This document shows positions 1 through 7,192 of a DNA stretch of 9,861 bases, one piece after another. Every line of letters starts with the position of its first letter. Within the stretch, counting starts at the first letter, position 1. The stretch covers positions 1-9,861 of the forward strand of contig JABJQE010000087.1 of assembly GCA_018663565.1 (NCBI GenBank), written 5' to 3'. This DNA comes from Phycisphaerae bacterium (GTDB lineage: Bacteria; Planctomycetota; Phycisphaerae; Phycisphaerales; SM1A02). The position numbers were made by a program, and so were the translations under genes. Under the pieces are notes generated by a model that was not told the origin of the DNA, did not search any database, and saw only the letters and a program-made list of their open reading frames with translations.

Positions 1-666
1 ATCGAGACTATTCTCTCGTGCATGCTCTCGAAGGTGCTCGTCAAGCGTCCCGGTGACACGGGCCTGCTACCAGAGGAAATCATCGGTCGACACGCTTTCC
101 GCGCTCGCAACCAAGACACTGCAAATAAGTTGTACGTCACCGACGCTGGCGAGACATCCTTTGTCGTGGGTTCCATGGTGGACCGGGCAGAGGCCAAGGA
201 AGCCAATGCCATTGCCGAAGCTGAGGGCAAGGCACCAGCGAAGACCAAACGTGCCCAGCCTGCCACAGGTCAGACTCTGCTCCTTGGCATCACGAAGGCC
301 TCGCTCCAGTCTGATTCGTTCCTCTCGAGCGCATCATTCCAGGAGACCACCAAGGTGCTCACCGAGGCCTCACTCCGAGGCGCGGTCGATGAGCTCCGCG
401 GTCTCAAGGAGAACGTCCTGCTTGGCCACTTGATCCCAGCCGGCACCGGCTTCCAGCCCTATGTGGACATGCAGGTCGACTTGCTTGCTGAGCCTCCAAC
501 CTCAGAAGAGGACGATGCTCAAGCCGATATGGCCGATGCAGCGGCCATGGCCGAGTCTCGCGGAGCGGAGCCTCCAACCGTCATGGACCCCCCAATGGCG
601 GAAGATCCACTCGAAGCCATCATCTCTGGCCCTGCTGACGAGGCCATCATTGGCGAGCTCGACTGA
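1..666 (+). CDS. rpoC: DNA-directed RNA polymerase subunit beta', C-terminal part
   Basis: This is the 3' end of the gene for the beta' subunit of RNA polymerase, the largest catalytic subunit of the cytoplasmic transcription enzyme. The reading frame is open from the first base, so the gene begins outside the window and 221 residues are visible. Recognition rests on conserved C-terminal RpoC motifs: PGDTGLLP (about residues 19-26), LLGITKASLQ (94-103), SASFQETTKVLTEAS (about 110-124), and LRGLKENVLLGHLIPAGTGF just after. The ATG at position 22 is an internal methionine, not the start. After the AGTGF motif the protein runs on for about 70 residues rich in Asp, Glu, Ala and Pro, ending IIGELD, which is an acidic tail of the kind that varies between lineages. 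rpoB would be expected upstream, outside the window. A strong hairpin follows 36 bases after the stop codon. Confidence 0.97.
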   Translation: METILSCMLSKVLVKRPGDTGLLPEEIIGRHAFRARNQDTANKLYVTDAGETSFVVGSMVDRAEAKEANAIAEAEGKAPAKTKRAQPATGQTLLLGITKASLQSDSFLSSASFQETTKVLTEASLRGAVDELRGLKENVLLGHLIPAGTGFQPYVDMQVDLLAEPPTSEEDDAQADMADAAAMAESRGAEPPTVMDPPMAEDPLEAIISGPADEAIIGELD

Positions 667-702
667 TACAACGCTCCACAATCCATTGACCCAACCCGCA
701 TA

Positions 703-742
703 AGAGATCGGACCCCCACATGGGGGCCGATCTCTAGGTTTT
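703..742 (+). terminator. Probable intrinsic terminator of the rpo operon
   Basis: The left arm 703-717 (AGAGATCGGACCCCC) pairs with the right arm 722-735 (GGGGGCCGATCTCT) to give 14 base pairs with one bulged A at 712 and a four-base loop ACAT. A short T run (739-742) follows after AGG. The stem is long and GC-rich and lies shortly after the rpoC stop, which fits factor-independent termination. The T tract is weak, so the hairpin could instead protect the 3' end or help Rho-dependent termination. Confidence 0.75.
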
Positions 743-972
743 GGCCTCACTCCGCCCCTGCTTACTTGATCTCCCGGCAATACCGCCACTTCTGCTCTCC
801 GCATCAATTGCAGCATCACAGCACAGATGCACGCAGGGCCAAACGCGACCGCAGTAGATCATGAGGCCAGTTTTGAGCAGGTTGTGAGGGAAGGAACTCG
901 ATCAAGCACCCGTGGAATAGACCGCAGACCCTTCGTTTTTGACCCCTCTGCGCGGGCGGTTGGATCACCCCG
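743..972. other. Intergenic stretch with no recognised feature
   Basis: Between the rpoC terminator and the promoter of the next gene no convincing coding frame, tRNA, repeat or promoter was seen on either strand. A TTTTT run at 936-940 has no hairpin before it, only a direct repeat of AGACC. The stretch may hold upstream control sites for the large gene, but nothing specific can be supported. Confidence 0.5.
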
Positions 973-981
973 TGCTATACT
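973..981 (+). promoter_or_regulatory. Extended -10 promoter for the large secreted-protein gene
   Basis: TGCTATACT (973-981) matches an extended -10 element: TG, one base, then TATACT, close to the TATAAT consensus. No good -35 hexamer lies at the usual 16-18 base spacing (CGGGCG is at that place), which is tolerated when the extended TG is present. Transcription would start near 988 and give a leader of about 170 nt before the ATG at 1160. The call rests on sequence match alone. Confidence 0.45.
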
Positions 982-987
982 CTGAGG

Positions 988-1159
988 GTCTATAGCATTC
1001 GTCCAAAATGCCGGTTTTGAAGCGTCTTCGGAGGATCTTCACCGGTATACACACGAATGGAATGATGGTCACCGCATGGTTGCGATGACGAAGCCCCATT
1101 GGGGCACAATCCGGCCCCTGTGAGAGGGGGCCTTGAGTGAGCCCAGAGAGAGACCCCGC
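988..1159 (+). promoter_or_regulatory. Structured 5' leader, possible cis-regulatory RNA
   Basis: Several consecutive foldable elements were found by eye. CATTCGT (996-1002) pairs perfectly with ACGAATG (1053-1059) and encloses CCGGT (1011-1015) with ACCGG (1041-1045), then GAAG (1019-1022) with CTTC (1037-1040). A second hairpin pairs GTCA/CGCA (1068-1071, 1073-1076) with TGCG/TGAC (1081-1084, 1086-1089) around a TGGT loop with one mismatch. Two GC hairpins follow: GCCCC-ATT-GGGGC (1093-1105) and GGCCCC...GGGGCC (1113-1132). No U tract follows, so a terminator is unlikely; control of translation or mRNA stability is the more natural reading. It does not match any riboswitch class I could recognise. 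The final part holds the ribosome binding site. Confidence 0.45.
1146..1153 (+). promoter_or_regulatory. Ribosome binding site that decides the start at 1160
   Basis: The purine run GAGAGAGA ends six bases before the ATG at 1160. The longer in-frame possibility, a TTG at 1133, lies directly at the end of a stable GC hairpin and would put a nine-residue charged extension before the signal peptide. The ATG is therefore preferred. Confidence 0.55.
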
Positions 1160-4100
1160 ATGAACTCACGACGATTTCTTCAGTCTGCCGCATGGACCCT
1201 TATGGCAGTAACCACTGCCAGTGTTGTGTTGGCCGCAAAGCCAGTTGACCAAAGTGACGCCGCCGCAGAGGCCCGCGCCAATCGCATTTTAAAGATTGTC
1301 CAAACTGCAGTTGGTCAACATCTCGAAATGCCGAGTTCCTTAGACGGCCAAAGAATCAAGATTCGTTTCGCCCCTCAGTTGCGAGCACGCCTGCTTCCCA
1401 ATGGAGAATTGCTCTCCCTGAATGGCCATGATCTGACCAGCCTTTCCGAAATGCTCTTTCGAATGGACGCCACGCTCTCTCCCGCAGTATCGGCATCTGA
1501 GTCAACGATTAACCGAATAAAATTCGTTCCTGAGATGAACGGCCTCCCCACTGTGGACATCGCAGGAACCTTTTGGGTCGACTTAGCAGACGTACGCAAA
1601 GTCAAGGAGACGGCCAAGAAACTAGACCGATTGAGCGAAGTTGAGATGGTGACCTTCGCCCGCAGCACCACTGTGCCTGAAGCGCAGTTCGCTCCGCGGC
1701 GCCAACCCAAGCCAATGGTGGCGACACCTATGCCTGCTCCAGAACGCCCTGTATATGCCACAGGCCCGTCACTCGAGTGGGAACAGTCACAATTCTCCCC
1801 GCCAATCACGGTCGGCAAAGAACGCGAAGCCCAGTACATCGAAGCGCTCCGCCAACTCGAACAAAACCGCATTGAGCGAAAGGATGCCCACCTTGCCGAG
1901 TGCAAGGCACGCGTCGATGCCAATCGCGACACTGACGGTCAGCGTGGACTTGGGGGCGGCAAGTGCTGCTACGCAGTACATATTGATGATATCCAGGATG
2001 CCGGCATCTCCTACGGCCCTGGCTATGAGCAGTACTGCACAGATGCCGCTGACGACGATGACTGCGAAGCACAAGCCCTTGGCGCCGGAGCGGAACACTT
2101 TACCTTTCTTGATGGGGTAACAGACTGCCAGTCATGTGACCCCGAACGATTCGGCAGTTGCTGTACCGCACAGGTCGGAAATTTGGGCACACGCGACGGC
2201 GAGGATAATACGAAGGAAGGCTGTGAACCAATCAACTGGGGCGACTCCGACCCATCCCTCAACCCGAACTTCCCACTCGATGGCGGCGCTGCTCCACCAG
2301 CAAATGTATACGGCTACAACCGCGACTATGGCAACTGCGAGAGTTGCCGCTTGGTCTACGGTTCTTGCTGTATTGGCGAAGCTGGCATTGATAACGCCGG
2401 CATCGGCGATTCTTACTTTGCCGGAAGCGGCGATCTTCCAAAATTCGGCGCCTGTGACAACTTTGACCCTGCAAATCCACCCCTTGGCGCGCCTGTGGAA
2501 GCCTTCGGCTATCCATCCCCAGTACAGAACTGGACGGTACTGACAAATCCACCAAATCCAGCAAGTGCGAGTGTGGATGCTGGCAACTGGAGCCAACCGA
2601 ACTTCGCAATCGTTACTGACGCAGCACGAGGTCTCGCGACATACACCGGTAACCGAACGCCCAATGGCAACTTCGTTCGCGTCGGACCGGACACAGCTGG
2701 CGGCCCTGGATGGCAAGGCTTTGACCTGCCTACGCAGATGAGTAACCCATCGCGGCAACGCGTCATTGGCAGCACACGCCTTGTGACAAATTCTGACGAC
2801 GAGTCGGCCTGCGATCGGTGCACAGCCATGGGCGGCGCCTACATCGGCTCCGTGGACTTCGAGTATCAGAATGGTCCCATCCCAACACCAGGTCAGTACC
2901 CCGTCTTGTTCTACGCCGGCGACATTCTGTGCAATGGTGGCTCGACCGGCATTACTGATTGCGAGACCGGAGCGAGCGAGAACCTTGGTTCCGGCACGTA
3001 CACGCTTGGCGGCTGCACAATGGCCGGCGAAACGACCATTGTCTCGTGGGCGACCTGCGCTGGCGGCGTACCTGATGGCTTTGGCACCGATTACATTTGG
3101 GCCGCCGGCATCATAGACCCCTCCCTCATGGTGCCCGACCCCTCCGGCGGGTTGATCCACTCTGAGCACGGCAACTGGATGCGTCCAACATGGTCCATCT
3201 GGTTCACACCTCCAAGCAACACCAACTACGACGAGCAAGGCACGTTTGATCCTTGGGAAACGTGGTGCCCACCACAGAATCCGTTCAACTTGACGGAGGC
3301 GGCCATTGATCCGCTCTGTGCCCCAGGCCAACCAACAGCCAATGGACGCTCATATCTTGTCCCACCATGGGAGTACATCGGTTCTGCAATCGAATGGACT
3401 GGCTGGAATCCCACGCGATGGTGGAACGAAGGTGTTCGCTTCTCGCCGCTGCTCTCAGCTGGCCAGTACCGCGATGCGATGCCGTCCATTACAGGCAGAC
3501 CAGACAGGCCAGCAGGAGCCCCTGGCTTCAATGAAACCGGAATCTACGCTGCGCCAACAAGCGCGCAATTCCCATTCATTCAGAACCCGGGGCACTTCGG
3601 CGCTGTCTCACGATTTGGCTTGCCACCGACCGGCGTCGAGTTCGAGACGCAGTACGGGCTGGCCAACCAGCGCGGATACCCGTTGACCTGGGCCGACCCA
3701 AGCGACCCGTTTGAGTCGTGGTGGCCTACCTATCCACGCCTTATTCGTGGCGCCTACCACTGGCAGATGAACGGCACCGAGTCTGGATTGTTCGGCTATC
3801 AGTACCTCTACCCATTCGACTTCGGGTGGCAACGGTGGACCGATGACTCCAAGATGTTTGATATAGACCAGAGCCTCACGCTGCCACCAGGGCAAGCGGA
3901 CCCAACCTTCCAACTGGGCGGTCGCTATCTCAATACCGAACAGCCAGGGATTACGAAGTGGCAATACATGGGCGACCAAGCAAACCTGCCTGCGTTCCAG
4001 GAGCAGGCCTATGTATTCCCCTACTTCCCTGGATCAACGGATATCCCACTCTCGGGTGAGCCGACCCGGGGCAGTTGCTTCTTCCATCATTCGGAGAAGT

Positions 4101-7100
4101 TCCCGACCATCCCAGGTACGGCCAACAACGAAGCCTACCCGGGCGAGCAAGAGGTGTACATTGGCAATTATTGCAATGAGGCCGCATGCTGCGACTATGT
4201 TGCGACCCAGATCGCGCGATGCTGCACCGCGGCACCCGGGGCCGAGTGGGACGCATTGTGTGTGCAGATCGCGGTTGATCAATACCTCGCGGACCGCGCT
4301 TCGGCCACACCATTCCTGAACTACACATGCTCAGGCATCTCGCCATACATCGTCCCGCAGTTTCCAACCTATGACCCGCTGAACCCGCCGACCTACGCGT
4401 ATCCAGCAGGAACACCTGCGCCTGAGAGCATTCTTGGCCAGGGCACCTATAACCCGGATCCACAAAATATTGCACTGAATCCGCTCCTGAGCGGACTCGT
4501 TGAGGATGGTCGAATTCCGGGCAACGGAACACTTCGCGTCGGCGTGCTTCCACGGTTCGTGGACCCAACCTATGCAGACCCAGCACTCGGTTGCGCCGTC
4601 GCTGACCAAAGCACGAGCAACAGCTTATGGCCTCCTGCACCAGTTGCAGCACTAAGTTCTGGACTCACGAATGACTTCCTTGAATACGCCGACCAACGCG
4701 ACCGTGCTGCTCGCCTGTACCAGTTCATGCCGCGATGCCAAGGCATCTACTCCTCTGCTGGACAGTGCAACGTGCCTGGCACAAAGAGTGGCAGAAGCAG
4801 TTGGGAACAAGTCGCAGAAGATGAAGACATCTTGATCGGATGCCAAGACTTTGACTGCTGCATGCGTGTCATGTCACGCATGCTCGATGAGAAGGACGCT
4901 GCTGACCCCACCCACCAACTCAGCGACTTCGAATGGATGCCCAAGCAGTGGACTCCCAAGATGGCCATGGTTGCCCGCGAACTGTGCTACCCATCGGTAC
5001 AGACAGTCAACCTTGACCCAGATGCTGGCGGAGACCCGAACAACGCACCAGACTTCTTCGCCCTGCAGATCAACGGCATGGCTGAAGCCCACCAAGTGGT
5101 CACCGATAACTCAGGCCAAGTGACCAACGAGTGGATTGCTGGTCCGAGTCCGGATCCTGAATCTGTCACTGGAATGCACGATGTCTCTGCTGATCAAGCA
5201 CTTCGCCAATTGATCTGGGCACCATTCTCATGGTCAGACCCAACGCTTGATGACGGCGCTACCTGCATGCCTGCTCATCAGAATATGTACGAAATGTGCC
5301 CAGAGCCGTACTACGGCGCTGACGGACTTGCCCAGTGGCCTGACATCAATCTCGATAGTGACATCGCTCAAACGCAGGAAGCGTTTACCTCGTTCACCGC
5401 AGCAGTACGCTACCTTCAAGAACTCTCAGACCTCGATCCACCAACTCCACCACTTGCACTAAATGCCTACGGAGCGGGCATCAAGATTGCTGTGCTCGCT
5501 GAGGCTGCGTGGCTGCAGGAATACGACCTCTTTGGCCGAACACTCGGCGCGGTACATCAGGATTTGCAGAACGTAATCTTAGAAGATGATGTTTATATGG
5601 ACTTCACCGACCCCGTGGCCACGGCCCGCGGGACGGCTGTACTTGGCGTTCTCGCTGCAGCAGACAATGGATTCGGTGTGACTGGCCTTTCTCATGAGGC
5701 CACAACGACGTTTTACCCGACGCGTGGGACAGAAGGTAGCCCTGGCATCGGAACGACAAGCAGGCTTGAGGATGCTTTCGTGTCTGCACTCGATCCGGTC
5801 CTAGGACTCGGCCCAGGCGATGTCATGCTGCTTGCGTATACCCCCGCAAGCGGCCAAACTATTGTCAATGACCTCGCATCACAGCCATTTATCAACCTCG
5901 CAGTCTCTATGGGCATCACGGTTGTGGTCCCCGCAGGCGACCAACAAGCTGATGTTGGGGAGCCCCCAGCACTTCCTGGCCTTGAAGGCGTCATTGTTGT
6001 GGCCGCGTCCACGCCAGCAAAGGATGACCAATACCTTCGGTGGTGGTCATCGAACTATACGACTACGGACACGGTTACGGCTGGCGCGGTAACACCAGGC
6101 CTCCCAAACTTGTGCGCATGGGGCGGCGGGGTTGTCACCACGGGAGGAAATGCAAACTTAACAACACTGACCGTGCAGGACGCGATCGATCTGGACGCCG
6201 AAACAGGTGAGTATTCGCTTACGTCTATCGGCAAAGAGTGGTCATTTACCAATGACTTCGGCGCCAACTTGGATGGATCGATCGCAGCGGCGTCGCAGAT
6301 AGCGGCCGTAGTTGCCAATCTTCAAGGGTTCTCCAAAGAGTGGTACGGGGCAGTCCTGAATCCAGGGAAAACACAAGACTTTCTGTGGGAATCGGCTACA
6401 TATGGGCCAGAAATCGGCGGATACCCTGCAGGGCGTGGTGGAATTGGACCTGCAAACGCTGGCGACAATATATACACCTGGGATCTTGACGAAGTCAATG
6501 CAGCGGAACCACGATGTGTTGGCAGACTGCCTCAACTTGGACGGTTGCTGCAACAATTCACATCAGCACTGCCTGACGAGGATGATTTCTGGGAGTTTGG
6601 ATGTCAGACAGGGCTCGTTGGAGCCTACCCAATAACTGGCACAATTCTCGATGGCGGAATTGATCCGGCTGTCACCCTTCGTGATCCCGATGACATATGG
6701 CTCGTGATACAGAGCGAACGAAGTGGGCCTGGCTCGGTGTCAATGCCCGCCAACGCCGGTGTTACTGGGATTAATGGCTTCTATCCATGGAATCGCGAGA
6801 TTACCGATATCCTGTGCACATTCCAAACGACATCGGGTTCATATGTTGGACCTGATTTTGGAATTCTTACCACTCGGGATTGGCTGGATTTTGCGGGCCA
6901 ATTCTTTGTCAAGATTTATGACTTCGACAGAGGAGCATGGAGAGACTTTCAGTTTGAGTATCTCCCTTCAGAGGTTCCGGAGTATATTGCCACCCCGTTT
7001 CCTGGGACACCAACTGGATTTCAGCGGTACCTATCACACCAATCAACAAATTGTCCTGAGGAAGTTGCTGACGATTACAGTAGATACTACATTCGCATTA

Positions 7101-7192
7101 TGACTCAAAATGATCTGGAAGATCACTCAACTTGGCGACTGGACTTTGTCGACGTCATTGGCATGATCAGCCCTCGCCCGCCGCAGCCCTAG
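1160..7192 (+). CDS. Giant secreted cysteine-rich protein with an inactive subtilisin-like (S8) domain
   Basis: This 2010-residue protein is exported: residues 1-25 form a signal peptide (basic NSRRF, hydrophobic core, cleavage near VLA-A); the SRRFL start is only loosely Tat-like. Residues about 138-174 resemble the end of a subtilase propeptide. Cysteine-rich units follow: CC at 269-270, then C-x2-C-x6/7-[FY]GSCC at 323-335 and 393-404. Residues about 673-890 are rich in tryptophan. Two C-x4-CC-x2-V units begin at C1005 and C1228. Residues about 1440-1740 align by eye with peptidase S8: GTAVLG and DNGFGVTG follow the His position, VVVPAGD matches the oxyanion loop, and GSIAAASQIAA matches the Ser block. 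The catalytic Asp, His and Ser positions hold A1447, R1490 and I1708, and the oxyanion Asn is D1594. A beta-rich C-terminal region without a recognised sorting signal ends the protein. It is probably a non-proteolytic extracellular or cell-surface protein, perhaps binding or structural; that role is inferred. It is transcribed alone. Confidence 0.85.
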   Translation: MNSRRFLQSAAWTLMAVTTASVVLAAKPVDQSDAAAEARANRILKIVQTAVGQHLEMPSSLDGQRIKIRFAPQLRARLLPNGELLSLNGHDLTSLSEMLFRMDATLSPAVSASESTINRIKFVPEMNGLPTVDIAGTFWVDLADVRKVKETAKKLDRLSEVEMVTFARSTTVPEAQFAPRRQPKPMVATPMPAPERPVYATGPSLEWEQSQFSPPITVGKEREAQYIEALRQLEQNRIERKDAHLAECKARVDANRDTDGQRGLGGGKCCYAVHIDDIQDAGISYGPGYEQYCTDAADDDDCEAQALGAGAEHFTFLDGVTDCQSCDPERFGSCCTAQVGNLGTRDGEDNTKEGCEPINWGDSDPSLNPNFPLDGGAAPPANVYGYNRDYGNCESCRLVYGSCCIGEAGIDNAGIGDSYFAGSGDLPKFGACDNFDPANPPLGAPVEAFGYPSPVQNWTVLTNPPNPASASVDAGNWSQPNFAIVTDAARGLATYTGNRTPNGNFVRVGPDTAGGPGWQGFDLPTQMSNPSRQRVIGSTRLVTNSDDESACDRCTAMGGAYIGSVDFEYQNGPIPTPGQYPVLFYAGDILCNGGSTGITDCETGASENLGSGTYTLGGCTMAGETTIVSWATCAGGVPDGFGTDYIWAAGIIDPSLMVPDPSGGLIHSEHGNWMRPTWSIWFTPPSNTNYDEQGTFDPWETWCPPQNPFNLTEAAIDPLCAPGQPTANGRSYLVPPWEYIGSAIEWTGWNPTRWWNEGVRFSPLLSAGQYRDAMPSITGRPDRPAGAPGFNETGIYAAPTSAQFPFIQNPGHFGAVSRFGLPPTGVEFETQYGLANQRGYPLTWADPSDPFESWWPTYPRLIRGAYHWQMNGTESGLFGYQYLYPFDFGWQRWTDDSKMFDIDQSLTLPPGQADPTFQLGGRYLNTEQPGITKWQYMGDQANLPAFQEQAYVFPYFPGSTDIPLSGEPTRGSCFFHHSEKFPTIPGTANNEAYPGEQEVYIGNYCNEAACCDYVATQIARCCTAAPGAEWDALCVQIAVDQYLADRASATPFLNYTCSGISPYIVPQFPTYDPLNPPTYAYPAGTPAPESILGQGTYNPDPQNIALNPLLSGLVEDGRIPGNGTLRVGVLPRFVDPTYADPALGCAVADQSTSNSLWPPAPVAALSSGLTNDFLEYADQRDRAARLYQFMPRCQGIYSSAGQCNVPGTKSGRSSWEQVAEDEDILIGCQDFDCCMRVMSRMLDEKDAADPTHQLSDFEWMPKQWTPKMAMVARELCYPSVQTVNLDPDAGGDPNNAPDFFALQINGMAEAHQVVTDNSGQVTNEWIAGPSPDPESVTGMHDVSADQALRQLIWAPFSWSDPTLDDGATCMPAHQNMYEMCPEPYYGADGLAQWPDINLDSDIAQTQEAFTSFTAAVRYLQELSDLDPPTPPLALNAYGAGIKIAVLAEAAWLQEYDLFGRTLGAVHQDLQNVILEDDVYMDFTDPVATARGTAVLGVLAAADNGFGVTGLSHEATTTFYPTRGTEGSPGIGTTSRLEDAFVSALDPVLGLGPGDVMLLAYTPASGQTIVNDLASQPFINLAVSMGITVVVPAGDQQADVGEPPALPGLEGVIVVAASTPAKDDQYLRWWSSNYTTTDTVTAGAVTPGLPNLCAWGGGVVTTGGNANLTTLTVQDAIDLDAETGEYSLTSIGKEWSFTNDFGANLDGSIAAASQIAAVVANLQGFSKEWYGAVLNPGKTQDFLWESATYGPEIGGYPAGRGGIGPANAGDNIYTWDLDEVNAAEPRCVGRLPQLGRLLQQFTSALPDEDDFWEFGCQTGLVGAYPITGTILDGGIDPAVTLRDPDDIWLVIQSERSGPGSVSMPANAGVTGINGFYPWNREITDILCTFQTTSGSYVGPDFGILTTRDWLDFAGQFFVKIYDFDRGAWRDFQFEYLPSEVPEYIATPFPGTPTGFQRYLSHQSTNCPEEVADDYSRYYIRIMTQNDLEDHSTWRLDFVDVIGMISPRPPQP

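Noticed and set aside
960..981. TTGGAT at 960-965 as a -35 box for the promoter
   Set aside because: The spacer to TATACT would be only 10 bases, far below the usual 16-18; the extended -10 alone explains the promoter better.
988..1132. c-di-GMP-I (GEMM) riboswitch
   Set aside because: The GATGACGAAGCC stretch at 1084-1095 slightly recalls the GACGCAAAGC core, but the conserved partner segments and the tetraloop receptor could not be found.
1133..1159. Longer start of the giant gene at TTG 1133
   Set aside because: It would place nine charged residues before a typical signal peptide, and the TTG abuts a GC hairpin; the ATG at 1160 has a purine-rich site at good spacing.
2132..3331. 399-codon open frame on the minus strand inside the giant gene
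   Set aside because: It lies wholly opposite a convincing coding frame, has no recognisable domain and its composition (many Ala, Arg, Val, Cys, Trp) is that of an antisense shadow.
3951..4652. 233-codon minus-strand frame inside the giant gene
   Set aside because: Antisense shadow with no motif or ribosome binding site evidence, fully inside the plus-strand gene.
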